Positions 11,925 to 24,235 are shown, counted from the first letter of the stretch. The stretch: 64,000 nucleotides of DNA from Geosmithia putterillii (GCA_900188575.1 FYEU01000313.1:186001-250000), one strand, 5' to 3'. Translations and numbers: made by a program. The notes: generated by a model from the letters alone, not told the origin.

Positions 11925-11984
11925 ATCTGTTCGTCACTTTCCGACTTGTTTATCGACTGGTTGGTATGGGATGAACCCCCCCAT

Positions 11985-12084
11985 GGGCGAATGGTTTAGT
12001 GGTATAATTTTCCCTTAGCATCTCATCATCTCTTGGATGAAGGAAGCATGGGAAAGGTCCAGGGTTCGATTCCCTGTTCGTCCA
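11985..12084 (+). tRNA. tRNA-Ala(AGC), second copy, with a 28-nt intron
   Basis: Exon sequence identical to the copy 60 bp upstream; anticodon AGC at 12017-12019. The intron at 12021-12048 differs almost completely from that of the first copy. A TTTTT run at 12087-12091, just after the discriminator, is the expected RNA polymerase III terminator. The genes on both sides are on the opposite strand. Confidence 0.93.
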
Positions 12085-12499
12085 TCTTTTTGCCTCGTCA
12101 TCCTCTTGATGGGTCATGAGAAGGGGTCGGGTGGGTTCCTCTCTTTTTTCGTCAACTGGGAGAGCATATGATGATGATCCCATGTCTTTGAGTTGACTGG
12201 TGCTTGCGTCTATTCTACTCGGGCTGTGGCAAAGGGCGTAGCAAAGGGCTCATTCGGATAGAAGTCTATACCTTGGGCACAGACGGTCAACTTCCATTTC
12301 ACATCACCACCGGCTTCAATCACAGAGAGGCGGTTGAATGAAGACCAACTCATAAAGGCACAGAGCCTGAGTGCTGCGATTGATTGTAAAGTCATTCCAA
12401 TGTGTCTTCATACATGCATATTGATATTCCAGCCCCCGTCATCTAGATCTATTCATGCCTCATAAACCATTCCGTGACCCCCAACTGTCTGGACCCATC
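12085..12499. other. intergenic region after the tRNA genes
   Basis: Contains the Pol III terminator at its start and then the presumed 3' UTR of the minus-strand acetyltransferase gene. No further gene seen. Confidence 0.5.
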
Positions 12500-13066
12500 C
12501 TACTGTGAACCCTCTAGATTCTTCACCAGAACCACAAAGAACAAATCATCCCTAAAAGCCTTCCCGTTGACCAACTCCTCGTACGGAAAACGCCTCGTCT
12601 CCTCCGTCTTGACATATCCCCTCCGGATATACCAAGCAATAATGTCCTCCCGCACGGAAATAACCGTCATCTCCATGCGGACAGCCCCAAACGTCCTGCG
12701 CACATAGTCCTCCGCCTCGGTGAGCACCTGCCTGCCGATCCCGCCGTTCTGGCGGTACGGGTCCACCGAGAAGAGGCCAAAGTACGCCAGCTTGCCCCCC
12801 TCCTTCCTGCCCCCGACCACCTCGCAGCATGAGGCCAGTTTGCCCTCCTCGTCGTGGGCCATCAGGATGATGGCGCCGGGGGCCTCAATCTTGGCCCGGA
12901 TCCCCGCCGCGTCGATACGCTCGTCGTCCAGGAGGTCCGCCTCGGTCGTCCACCCCGCCCGGCTGGACTCGCCGCGATACGCAGACCGCACCAGAGCCAG
13001 CGCCGCGTTGACATCCTCGTCGGATGTCGTGGCGGGGCGGTACGTCAGTTTCGTAGGCTGAGGCAT
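12500..13066 (-). CDS. GNAT family N-acetyltransferase
   Basis: Single-exon gene of 188 aa. I start at the ATG at 13066 (MPQPTKLTYRPAT), because the frame upstream is AT-rich leader without protein character. The acetyl-CoA binding motif A of the GNAT fold is plain at residues 101-115 (VDPYRQNGGIGRQVL, the R/Q-x-x-G-x-G/A loop), preceded by strand YFGLFS. It is followed by the expected alpha-beta elements, ending with AWYIRRGYVKTEE, which corresponds to the C-terminal motif B region. The protein should transfer an acetyl group from acetyl-CoA to an amine. The acceptor could be a small molecule or a protein, and nothing nearby points to one. Cytosolic location is assumed, as no targeting signal is visible. 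Confidence 0.88.
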   Translation of the reverse strand: MPQPTKLTYRPATTSDEDVNAALALVRSAYRGESSRAGWTTEADLLDDERIDAAGIRAKIEAPGAIILMAHDEEGKLASCCEVVGGRKEGGKLAYFGLFSVDPYRQNGGIGRQVLTEAEDYVRRTFGAVRMEMTVISVREDIIAWYIRRGYVKTEETRRFPYEELVNGKAFRDDLFFVVLVKNLEGSQ

Positions 13067-13802
13067 TTTCTTTTGTCTTGCTTGATGCCGTTTCTTGGTG
13101 GATAGATGGGCAAGGTCTTGTGAGGCTAGGTAGGCCTGTGGCTGTTGTAACCTTCTGTAGGCTAAGTGACTTTGAAAGTGGGAGGATGAGAGATAATAAA
13201 AAGGCTGCTGCACTGGAGACGACCCAAGGAGATAATAAATACACAACACAACGCCGGGTGGTCTAGATATCGTAAATAGTGAGTTCTTGCAGTTCTTGCC
13301 CTTTTCAATGAGACGAGAGAAGTGACAAGTTGCAACTACAAAGAAAGACTCCAACCATTTGTAAGCGCTAGTTTGGTTGGTCGATTTACGAGAGGCCGAA
13401 AGATAAAGGTTATGCGGAGAATCAGCATAGCCGCACGCACAGGCGTTTGCACAGACATCTGCACAGACCATTCAAGAGTCGAGACTGGCTTCGTGTCAGC
13501 CTTACTCGTCTTACTCGTACCATTTTACATGTACTCCATGTAACATAGACGTTTTTCACCTTCCAAATGCATGAATGACAGACCGCTCTTCAGTAATACT
13601 AATAAGGAACATTGATTATCTACTACTAAGGTAGCAGTGCTAAGCGATTGGCCATGTCGACGAATGGCATAATAGGGGGTATTATCAACCGGGGGAAAGT
13701 AATTCACAACAAGCAAAATACAGGGACGTATATATATATATGACAACATGGGACATGATGCATGATGCATCATCATCATCATCAGCTTCTCCATCGTATC
13801 CA
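13067..13802. other. intergenic region
   Basis: Holds the 5' region of the acetyltransferase and the 3' end of the RGS gene (both minus strand). A short TA run at about 13729-13741 and a CAT-rich repeat near 13769-13781 are visible. No gene seen. Confidence 0.5.
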
Positions 13803-15816
13803 TCAGACAGACTCCATCGACGACCTCCTCTCCTTGAGGAACTTGGGCCACGTGTTGGTGAGGACCAGGTACTTGATGCTCGCCTCGGCGTCATCAAAGA
13901 TGGTGTACTTGAAGGTCTCGGGGATGTCGCCCGAGTACTGCTGCACGCGGGTGATGGGGGCGGGGATGCGGAGCGACTTGGTGCGAGCCGACATCATGCC
14001 CTTCTCCGAGTCCGAGTCGGACGAGGGCGTCGTCGGCTTGGGCATGTCAAACGGCGTGGCGGGGTCCACTGCGCCGTGGTCGCTGCCACGCAGGGTGCGA
14101 GCAGCCTCCTCAAAGACGGCCTCAAGCTTCTTGAGCGTGGCCGACGGCAGGTTGATCTGAAATTCAGCGTCGCGCGAGCTGATGTAGTCGGTGTAGATGC
14201 GCAGGGCACGGCTGAAGCGGTCGCGGTTCTCCTCCTCGCCGACCGTCTCGGGCTCGGGCAGAGGAGTCGCAATGGATCCAGGGCTGCGGGGGGGCGACAC
14301 GAGGGCCTTCCACTCAATGACGCTGGTGAGGAAGGCAATGTTCTCGCCTGAAAAGTCGCGCAGGGCCGAGAACTCGAGGAGGGGGCCGGGGTTGCGCTCG
14401 AGGACGTGCTCAAGGGCGCCCATGGTGAGGATGCTCTCGTTGGAGCCCGTTGTCTTGACCGATCCGTCGGTAGACTTCCAACCCGACATGGTAGAGTCGA
14501 CCATGGTAGGGACGGATGAGTTGATGGACCTGTGACCGGCCGGCGGGAACTTGTTCTTGGATTCCCACTGCGCAATGGAGTCGAGGGTCTCCTGTTTGAG
14601 GTTCTGGTGGCGGTACACTTCCCAGCAGGGGAGGAAGATGGTGAAGACCTCCATAATCATAATGGAGACGGCGATCCTACTCTCATGTCAGTTCTCATGT
14701 TTTGTTGAGTACAGGGGTCCGTGAAGGGGTCCATGAAGGGGTCCATGATGAGAGGATGTGTACTACTTGGCACGGAGTGATGCAGAGACACTTACCACTG
14801 AGGAGGAATCCAGTACTCATTAATCTTCTCCATCTTGGGGACGTAGAGAGCGATGAGCCACATGGGGGCGGCGTGGAGGTTGGCGATGCAGCAGGCAACA
14901 GTCTGGACTCTCCAGCCCTGAGTGTCGTGAACGTTGCGTGACCGCCAGAGAATGACAGGGGCGACGATCCAGGCCCAGAACATCTGCCAGAACACGGTAG
15001 GCCACCTGTTGACATCTTGTTAGACCTTTTCACTATTGGATTTGGTTGACATCAATTCGATGATGGGATTCAGGACGTACCACTCCCAGCCAAGGCCCAT
15101 CATGATCTTACGCTGCATGACGGCATCACCCTTGATGCCGGTACCGGGAATACCCCAACGGGGGTGCCACTTGCGAGAGAGGAGCCACATGATGATGGTG
15201 ACGAAGATCTGCGTTGAATCACACGTGTTAATAGACTGAAGCACATGTATGTGCGCCGGAAGAGAGATCCGGGACAGGGCTGGAATGCAGCCCTGGGCGG
15301 GCCGGGGATGACTTGACGCACCTGGACGACCATTCCAGCACCGACGAGCACGAGCATCCTCTGGGTGTAGGTGGCCTGCCTGTAGCGCGCCAGGAGGCCC
15401 TTGGGCTTGGGCTGGCGCGGCTGGGGCTGTTGCTTCTTCTCATGCTGTTCGGTGACGAAGCGCTTCTGGGCCTGGGCGACGTGGAGGAAGCGGTTGTTGG
15501 AGGCGTGGAAGAGGGCGATTCCGAGAGGCAGCCAGGTGCCCATGATCCAGTACTCGGAGTCGCCGGGCATGACGGGGCCGCTCATGTAGCCGAACTGGAC
15601 GGATATCCAGTAGCAGTGAAGGAAGACGATGGAGGCTAACGAGAGGATGATGCCGCGGATACGGAGGACGGGCTCATTGCGTCTTGTGTAGAGGAAGACG
15701 CCACCGGCGCCGATGAGAAGCGTCCATACGGCGACGAGGACGGCGTAGAAGATGGCGACACCGTCCGTCCGAGCCTTGTGCTCGGTGTCGGCCGTGAGGC
15801 CCAGCTCGTTGCCCAT
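13803..15816 (-). CDS. seven-transmembrane RGS protein (GprK-like)
   Basis: Membrane-bound regulator of G-protein signalling, about 568 aa, with exons 15816-15322, 15208-15081, 15005-14796 and 14676-13803. Seven hydrophobic helices are visible in the first 300 residues, for example VAIFYAVLVAVWTLLIGAG, IILSLASIVFLHCYW, VFWQMFWAWIVAPVILW and IAVSIMIMEVFTIFLP. They are followed by a cytosolic RGS domain in two blocks: ALEHVLERNPGPLLEFSALRD near residues 365-385, and TRVQQYSG to NTWPKFLKE near 510-555, with a Ser/Pro-rich insert between. RGS domains speed GTP hydrolysis by G-alpha subunits. The 7TM-plus-RGS architecture is that of Aspergillus GprK and plant RGS1, which couple a surface signal to G-alpha deactivation. 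The ligand is unknown. The four-exon model keeps phase throughout and introns fall between helices or in helix 4. Confidence 0.88.
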
Positions 15817-16433
15817 GGTGGGTGGCTGAAGGGAACTGGCGACGGACTTTTTTCGGGCGGTCGTCGTCGAGGGGGGGAAGCAAAAGGACGATAAAGGAAG
15901 GAAGAGAGCGTGGAAGGTATCACCGTGACCTAGTTGGAAAGCAAAAGGGGGAAGGAGCGAGTAGAAGTAAGGAATGTGGATGAAAGAAGCATGCCCCCCA
16001 AGCTGAGACCTACAACGTACACGAGTAAACTGACGGCAAGCTCACAGCGTTAAGAGAAGCATCGCTGACTGGGAAAGTCAAGGCTAAAGAAGGGAGGGGG
16101 GGGAGGAGGAGAAAGTGAGACAAGGCAAGGCAACAGGCAAAGACAAGGTGAACGGCATGAGTTCCCTATTATCAGCAGATCCGGGAGGGAAAAGAAATCA
16201 ACACCAGACAAGCTAGACAAGGGGGGGCGGACGATACGCAAAGAGTTTAGCATTGTCTCTTGTTCCTTTTCCTTGTTGCCTCCCGTCTTTGGTCCAACCT
16301 GTCAGTGATGGTGGAGAACAGGGTGGACACCACTCAGGTTTATCCTCCGACGGGAAGCTAGGGAAGAGTGAAGCTAGGCCAGGGAGACCTCGTCACATCT
16401 TGGGGACTCGGGAGGTAGGCCAAGGCCGAATTT

Positions 16434-16475
16434 CAGCAGCAGCAGCAGCAGTAGCAGTAGCAGTAGCAGCAACAG
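16434..16475. repeat. imperfect CAG/TAG trinucleotide repeat
   Basis: About fourteen trinucleotide units, mostly CAG with interspersed TAG. It lies in non-coding DNA, so it is not a polyglutamine tract. Confidence 0.9.
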
Positions 16476-18548
16476 AGGACTGGGCACTATGGAACTATCC
16501 CAGCTAGCATTGGGCTCATGTTCATGCCGTTTGTAGATCCTCGGACAGGGTTCTCATGTACGTACGGTATGGGAAGACGAGTTTGGTAATCCATAACAGC
16601 GCGTCAAACTAATTGAGAACTATTGACTGGTGACTGGCAAGTTTACGGATACGAAAGAGGTGGGAGGGCCTTCTTTAGGTGATGGTGCATATGTATGTAC
16701 GCTCAGTCACTGGCTACATGCATCCAGAGCATCGCCAACTGTCAACTGCCAACCGCCAACTAGGCAAGCCGCCGGTTGCTGGCCAGTTGGCCAGTCACAG
16801 GGCTCCGTAATGCAGAGAGACAGAGAGAATGTGCTCGTATGCTGAGCACAGGCTGACAAGATCAGGACGCGGTGGCTTCGGCCGTGGCTTCAGCCTTCGC
16901 CGCTCTTGGTGTCGTCGATCACTGCCAGGGTGAGGGCCCGAGAGGCCTGGGGCCCAACAGCCCTCGGCACAGATCTTAGCGGACGGCGCTAGTCGAGCCG
17001 CATCGCCTCGGGGGAGGGGCGGGCGGAAAGAAACGAAATGAACGAGACCCAGCTGTTTCAAAGAGAACAAAGGGCATCCCCCATTACCCATCGAAGGCCG
17101 GAGTGCTGCCAACTTGAAGGGAAACAAGTTCATAGCTTCATGTATGATTAAATGTAGTCAGACGAAACTCGAGGCAAGATTGAAGCTCAAGATCTGATCT
17201 CAATGCATAATGATACTCGGTACATTTATGCATCGAGCAAACCCAAAGCCTCGGATTTGTATGATCAGTGTATCCATACTCCGTACATGTACCTACCGTA
17301 ACCTCGCATAAATGCTACCCTCACCCATCAAGATGGCTAAACCCTGCAAGGCGCAAATTTCCCGTGCATCTCAACTGAGCACCCACATCAGCTCTAGGCT
17401 GAGGTGGGCAAAGTCGCTTTCATGCGGTGACCAACGGCAAACAGTACGAGTACCTGGCCTTGCTGGCCCAGTGGCCCTGGATCCATCCATAGCCCTGCTA
17501 GGTTGCTTTTTCGGACAGGACAACGGGTCGGCGGCCCAACGGGGCTACGGAATAGTTAAACGGAAGAGGCTAGAAATTGTCCGATCCGTATCACCAACAG
17601 CGAATGATGTGGACGTGTCAACCGTGCGTAGGTGTGCTAGGCTCGAGTAGACTCTTGACTCTATACGGAGTAGAGGATGGCCTCTTTCCCTGCTTCGCCA
17701 GTCACCTGTTGCTGTTTTTGTCTCACTCTCGTTTCTTTTTCCTCTTCACTTGTTGTTTGCCTATCTGCCCACCCTCCACTCTCCACCCTCCTCTTCGGCC
17801 CTCTCCTACGTAATGTACGGGGACTTTTCTTCTGCACCGTCGGCGCTACCGTCCCGTCGCCAGACCCGCCGGCCACAACCGATGTCTCCCCAAGAGGCAA
17901 GTGGCAAATGCCACTCGTACCTTGCTTCCCATCGTTGCATGCTTACTCCGTATGTCTATTGCCTGCGGACATAAACTAGCACTTGGTCGATCTATGCATC
18001 ACCAATGCTGGTGCACGCCTGGGCCTCCCAAGCGTGACGTGACATCTATTGATCTCCTAGTTCCAGGCTATTTGTACTCGGTCACAGTATTAGGGCCAAC
18101 AGCTGTCAGACTGGGTTTGTCAGGTTGTCCCATGTAGCTAGCCAGGTCATGAACCGTTTCTTTTCTGTCACACGCAGGGCGGCAAGACTCAAGATCTCGG
18201 ACAGAACAGACTACATGACAGATACGCTTAACTCACTCCGTATTGCCCTACTCGTACGTAATTGACCGCCGCCCTAAATCAGTGCCGTGATTGCGAGGTT
18301 CGTCTTGGCCGCAAATCTCTGGTCTGCAGTGGAGAACGGCAGATAAATTAGCTGGATCCCGTCTTGCTAGCTCTTCCCCTTGACGGCCCCTAAGCACGTA
18401 GTACAAGATTGGCCGTCTGGTAGTACGAATAGGCGTATCGACAGCAAGCGAGGGGAACAAGGGAAGTCGGACGGGTATCGTTGGGACGAGTACGAGTAAT
18501 ATCATGATCCTGTTATTGATCATATATTCATACGACCCTCATCTGCTC

Positions 18549-18570
18549 TTTTTTTTTTTTTTTTTTTTTT
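18549..18570. repeat. poly(T) run of 22 bases
   Basis: Uninterrupted T tract in intergenic DNA. Nothing next to it suggests a retroposed copy: no target-site duplication was seen. Confidence 0.95.
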
Positions 18571-19787
18571 CACTTTTCGACTTGTCAACAACCTCCACAA
18601 CTGCCTAGCCTAGCCCTTGTCGTTGATCATCCCAGTGCGGCATCACCGTCCACTGCGATCAATAGTACGCTGTGATATTCCCGCAGTTACGGGCTGATGG
18701 GTCCAGCGCCTCAGCCGTTCGGTTCTTCTTGTTTTTAAGATGGGTCGCATGACCTTTCCATTGTCACTACAGGTGATCGTACTTGGTCCCCTGCACCTTT
18801 TTGTCTCCTGCCTGCCAATCGGATAGTCTTCCCTCCCAACTCGAGTGCAGCTGCGCAAGGGTGATCTGGCTGCAGAGCGCCGGTACCGACAGAGAGCCGA
18901 AGAGCTCCCAGGGGTCAGAGACCCGAGGGGAAGAAAACAGGGCGCAGATGGCAGACAACTTGAACAAGGGGCAAGGGGCGGGCTTGGGGGGTTTGTGGGC
19001 CTGGACCTGGACCTGGACCTGCTTCGACGTGAAAAACAGGCAATCTTGGCAAAACACCATGTTTGAGAGAAGAACAGGTTGATATCACGGGAACTACTCG
19101 TACATAAGTGACATCAGCCTTGTGCGGGTACTTACTCGTAATAGATTGTAGGATGCATTGCTGTCCCGGATGCTACCTTGTAATATTTAATCATTAGATC
19201 CCCCCCGGGCAATACGACCATTGTGTCGGCGTCTTGCGACAGCGCAAATGATGTTTGCTCCTCCTCCAGATCACAAGCCCAACACAACCCTGACAACCCT
19301 GTACTGTGCTCACCTCGCCGACGGCACCTCGCCGACCATCGCGCGTCACGTTATTCGACATGGAAATGTCACAAATGCTCTATTCTTGGTCCCCATACTT
19401 CCCCAGGTACAAGCACGGAGCACACAAAGGGAGGGCACGAACTTACCGTTAGACTGGCCCGTCTTGCTCCCCATTCAAGTTCTAACCCCGTGAACATGAT
19501 CATTACAATGGTTCATTGCTGTCCCAGTTGCGAAGCTTCAAGTAGAATTGTTTTAATGATGATGCATTTCAATCGCTATGCATCGTATGTTTCCACGTAT
19601 GCGGAAGAAGAAACAACCCCAGAATCGTGGGTGGACTTGCCTATTCTGGCACTCCGCCCCCAGTTTCCCCCGCTTCGTATTCATACTCGTACGGAGTAAT
19701 GGAATAATACTGCTTGACGATACCCTGGATTCAATCTTCACCGTCTTTATCTTTAAACCTTAAACGTACTCCGTACTCACCACTGAA

Positions 19788-21404
19788 ATGGCGACGACGA
19801 CAACACAGCTCGAGCAGCCTCAAACAATTGAGCTGTCCAGCTCCTCTCAATGGGAGCGACAGGCACCACACGGCCGTGACAGCCAAGATGCTCCTAGCCA
19901 AGATGACCCCCCGCGGAACACCATCAGCAAGGCAACCTACCTCAAGATTCTAAGCGCCTCCTTCTCTTTCTTCGTCGCCGGTGTAAACGACGGCAGTCTG
20001 GGTGCCATCATCCCCTACGTCATCCGACAATACAGCATCAGCACAGCCATTGTGTCGAGCGTGTATGCCTGCCCTCTGACCTCGTCTTGTTTCGTCTATT
20101 GACCTTGGTGTGTACTTGTAGATATGGCGCCACATTTGCTGGATGGGCCTTTGCCGCCTTGACAAACACTCATCTGTCGCAATACCTCGACACTGGATCC
20201 ATGCTGGCTTTAGGCGGTGCCCTTCAGGTTCTTGCCCATGCACTCCGGTCGTGGATGCCCCCCTTTGGTCTGTTTGTCACCACATTCTTTCTCGTCGCCC
20301 TTGGCCAGGCCTACAACGATACCCACGCCAACACCTTTGTCGCTGGCGTCAAGGGCGCTCACAGATGGCTGGCAGTCATTCACGCATCGTACATGGTATG
20401 TATCTAATCTCTCATCATCCTCTTGTTCCCCAATTGCTTCTCGCAATCCCCTTCTCTCTAGTGTCCGGGTGTTGACCGTGAGGTGTAGGGTGGTTGTCTC
20501 GTCGGCCCCTTCATATCTACAGCCGTTGCTTCGGCAGGAGCCAACCCGACATGGCATCTCTTCTACATCTTCCCTGCCGCTATTGGCATCATCAACCTGG
20601 TCCTCATATTCTGCGCCTTTCGTGACAGCATCGTCATCAAGGGGAAACCCTCCTCTGCCCAGCCCCCCGAGAATCCTGTCGATTCTCCCTCCTCTGACGC
20701 TCCAGTCTCCCGGAACAAGGACGCCTTCAACCTCATCCGCTCCACCCTGAGTCGCCCAAGCGTCTGGCTTCTCAGCATCTTCTACTTCTTCTACATCGGT
20801 TCCCAGCTGACGGCAAACGGCTGGGTCGTCGAGTATCTCGTTCAAGTCCGCCACGGCGACCTGTCCAGCATGGGATACGTCCCTGCCGGCTTCAACGGCG
20901 GCTGCCTCCTCGGGAGGCTGCTGCTGGCCGAGCCCACGTACAGGTTGGGGGAGAAGAGAATGGTCTTTGTATACTGCTGCCTCGCTATTGCCCTGCAGCT
21001 CGTGTTTTGGCTGTAAGTTTCCGATCTCTTGAGTCTCTTGGCTCTTAGGGGTATGTCTGTGAATGGGAAATGTACTGACACCCATCAGCGTCCCCAACAT
21101 CATCGCCGCCTCCGTCGCTATCAGCTTCATCGGTTTCTTCACCGGTCCCCTCTTTGCTACCGGAATCTCTCTCGGCTCCAAGCTGTTCCCTCACGAGATC
21201 CACTCCACCGCCCTCGTCTTCGTCTTTGTCTTTGCCCAGCTGGGTGGCTCCGTCTTTCCCATCATCACTGGAATCGTCGCCTCCCAGGTCGGCGTGGGGA
21301 CCCTTCAACCCATTCTCGTCTCTGTATTGGCTGCAACGGCTGTCAGCTGGCTTCTCGTTCCGCGGCCCAAGTCTCTGGTCAACTCGTCTCTTCACCAGGA
21401 GTAG
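19788..21404 (+). CDS. MFS transporter, BSC6-like
   Basis: Plasma-membrane major facilitator protein of about 462 aa, exons 19788-20062, 20122-20395, 20489-21012 and 21089-21404, all phase-consistent. After a polar N-terminus of about 50 residues the first helix region reads ILSASFSFFVAGVNDGSLGA. The FxxxGxxDGxxGA pattern is typical of the fucose-permease/BSC6 branch of fungal MFS proteins. Two six-helix halves are separated by a Ser/Pro/Asp-rich loop at about residues 235-270. The family is usually annotated 'bypass of stop codon protein 6'; the substrate is not established. It is convergent with a cytochrome P450 320 bp downstream, so a shared small-molecule role is possible but unproven. 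Confidence 0.88.
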
Positions 21405-21723
21405 ACGACTGCTCTCAACTGGGGAAACCTTTTTATTACTCTGTGGATATTACCATCGCAATGCATGTCACGCCTAGACTGATCTGGAATAACACACTCG
21501 TATATTATATGTATATGAAATCAATTCGAACGGGCCCTACAATACTGGTCATTTTACCCTATCGCTTTACTGTGACTAACCTGATTAAAAGACTAAAAAA
21601 AATCATGCAACTGCCCTGAGCACGGCGTCGTAATGCTCGGAACCAAATTCACCAGGGTATTGTTTTCGCTAGAACGAAGAAAGTACTGCTAGTATGTCAT
21701 TCGAAAGGGTGATGCAGGCAAGG
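21405..21723. other. convergent intergenic region
   Basis: Presumed 3' UTRs of the transporter (plus strand) and the P450 (minus strand). It is AT-rich and has no gene. Confidence 0.5.
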
Positions 21724-23808
21724 TCAAAGTACCATTTCCCGCCTTGTAATTCTCACCGGGAAGTCCTCAATAATCCAAATTCCCTAGAGGAGATGAGCGT
21801 CAGCTGCTATGAAGTGTAGATGTTGAGAAGAGGGTATTACTTACAGCATTGGCAATGCGCATGGGCTGTTCGGGACGAGTAATAGAAAACTCAAAGCGTC
21901 TCATGAGCTGATAAATGTCAGTACGTGGTAGTACTACCATTTTGGGCCAAAGGAAGGAGATTGATCCAAAGTGCACGCAGCAGTACTTACCTCGACAAAA
22001 ATTTTGTTAAGCTCCATGAAAGCAACTGGCTTGCCAAGACACTGCCACTTTCCAACAGAGAAGACGAGGTCGACAACGCTCGACATGGCTGCGACCTGCT
22101 CTTTGTCCGCCTCCAGCCAGCGTTCGGGGAGGAAAATCCCGGCATCTTCACCAAAGACCTTCTTGGAGTGGTAGACGCCAAAGGGGGAGGTTCCGATCTG
22201 GGTCCCTCCCGGTATGAACTTTCCGTCGATGACATCTCCTTCCGGGGGCACCACCTTGAAGAGCGGACCGGCTGCGGGGGCCTTGAGACGGAGTCCTTCC
22301 TTGATAGCGGCTTGAAGGTAGGGCAGCTTGCGCGCCTCAGCATCTGTGATGGGCGATGAGATGTTTCCGGCCTTGATGCCGTCGTCAATCTCTTGTTGCA
22401 ACTTGCGATAGGCGACGGGGCTGCTGAGTAGACTGAGCATCATGACACGAATCGTGGTGGCCGAGGTATCGCTTCCGGCAACGACATTGAGAAGGGACTC
22501 TCGCGACGCCTCTCCCTGGTCGAGACCATGGCGGATGAAAGACCCAAGCATGTCAGGTTGGGACACCGCATTGGGCCCAAATCGTTCTGCTACCTTTCTG
22601 TTGGCCACACTTGGGGGTTGTCAGCGGATGCCGCTGGAAAGCCGAGATCATGCCTGGAACCCTCAAAACCTACCCGATAAAGGCGCCAAATCCCAGTCTG
22701 TCCGTCTCCTTTGGCAGGAAACTGCTGAATATGCGGGAGTGCAGCACTGTCACAATGGCTGGTATGTTGGCCATGACCAGGGTGATTGGGAAGAAGTCAC
22801 GGGTGATCTTGATAAAGTCAAAGACATCCGTGTCCTGCTCCACATAGCCAAACGGCTCGCCAAAAGCTAGGTCGCTGATGACGTCGAGGGTAAAGTACTG
22901 TATCTTCTGGGCGAAATCGACTGCGCGATAGTTTTGCGCAGTGGATATATACTTGGTCTCCACGAGGTCGATGAGACGCGAAATATGCTCGTCGACTGTG
23001 CGCTCCATGCATTCGTTTTCCTTTCCAGAGTACTGCCCGAAACACATATCGTTAGGGACGGCCATGTATGCCAGAGCAGCAGCGGGTGATGTGATGATCT
23101 AGAACTTACGCCAGCTGCCATCTTGACGCGAAGCTTCATGTGAGCGTTGTCATCTCGCATGGAAAACAGATTGTCCTTGCCAGGTTCGAAGCGGAGTGCA
23201 TTGTACCCTGGAATTGAGGGGACCACCACTCCATGGTTAGCCATGCAACGAGACGGGAAAAGCTATGTCTGGGGATTTCTTGGAATGACCTACAAGGCCC
23301 TCTGGTGTAGGTTGAACGGATGGCCATCATGCGGCGAAGAATCTGGGGGTCGTCAGTGGCCAGCTCGTTTGGCCCGATACGAACGAGCGAGCCTGATGAG
23401 ATGTGATGGACCAGTCAGCGTCGGGTGTCATGCAACACTCTGTCTCTGTCACGCAGCACAACGACGAGGGTGCTCGCCTTCCGAACCTGATCTTTCGAGC
23501 TTGGCTGGGGTTGAGCGATGAGCGCGCGGCGACCTACCATATTTCTTGTTCGCCTCGTAAATGGCGTAGGGCTGATTGCCGTTGAACGACTCTTTCACCA
23601 TCCAGTACTTGGAGAGGCCCGCCCAAAAGGGCCCCGGGACATGGGAGAGACGGTACCAGGTGCGCAGCGAGTCGGCAACCAGCATGAAGCCGGCCAAGGC
23701 AACAACAGCGGCGACGAGGCCTGCTGTCCCCGAGAAGCGCCCCAGCACGATGACGACGCGCCCGAGACCAAGACCCAGAGGATCTGCCTCCAAATGCTGA
23801 GAGTCCAT
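21724..23808 (-). CDS. cytochrome P450, pisatin-demethylase-like
   Basis: Haem-thiolate monooxygenase of about 522 aa, built from seven exons: 23808-23538, 23392-23294, 23207-23110, 23032-22674, 22609-21991, 21907-21845 and 21783-21724. An N-terminal anchor (GLVAAVVALAGFMLV, residues about 28-42) places it on the ER membrane, followed by the proline hinge VPGPFWA. The I helix has AGSDTSATT (near 320), the K helix has EGLR (ExxR, near 380), and the haem loop FSVGKWQCLG supplies the cysteine ligand near residue 465. Sequence such as YTRGPWYNALRF and KMAAGYSGKEN is typical of the fungal pisatin demethylase (CYP57-like) group, but that does not fix the substrate. All catalytic motifs are intact. 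Intron positions fall within conserved segments and each one was checked for phase. Confidence 0.9.
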
Positions 23809-24235
23809 GGCTTGTCTTGGGAGCGTAAGACAGATGATATATCACTTGTCGGACAGCCGCAGTTTGAAGGGTGCACGGGGGCTGGAGAGGGCGGCAAGGC
23901 GGGGGAGGGGGGCGTGTCAAGGACTCAAAGGTTGTCAAAAGAATTTGTTGTGCCTCTTCGACAGCCAAAGCGGTTTGCCAACGAAATCCGAACCAAGACA
24001 GCGGCAAGCGGGAAGGCGCGGCCCAGGGGGGCGGCAAGGCGGCTTCCTCGACTAACTGGTGCTGGCCTAACTGTCAGGAAGCGTTACACTAGCCAATGGC
24101 GCCCTATGGCGTCCAATGGGGAGGAAAATACAGGCACAAGGAGAGGAGCGTGCGCAACCACAGGGCCACTGGCAGTGCTCAAGGTGTCGGCACGGCAAGA
24201 ACACGCAGGCCAAACAAAGGCTAGGGAGAGGTTGC

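Larger units (their letters stand above)
15817..19787. other. long gene-poor intergenic region (about 4 kb)
   Basis: Divergent region between the RGS gene and the BSC6-like transporter. Open frames are all below about 115 codons, overlap one another on both strands and show no domain or splice logic, so I call no gene. Visible content: a G-rich and CAG-rich part near 16.1-16.5 kb, a 22-T run at 18549-18570, three CTGGAC units near 19000, and several scattered TACTCCGTA or TACTCGTAC half-sites. A non-coding transcript cannot be excluded by eye. Confidence 0.5.

Noticed and set aside
18549..18570. Poly(T) run as the tail of a retroposed element
   Set aside because: No element body, no target-site duplication and no recognisable reverse transcriptase or SINE promoter next to it.
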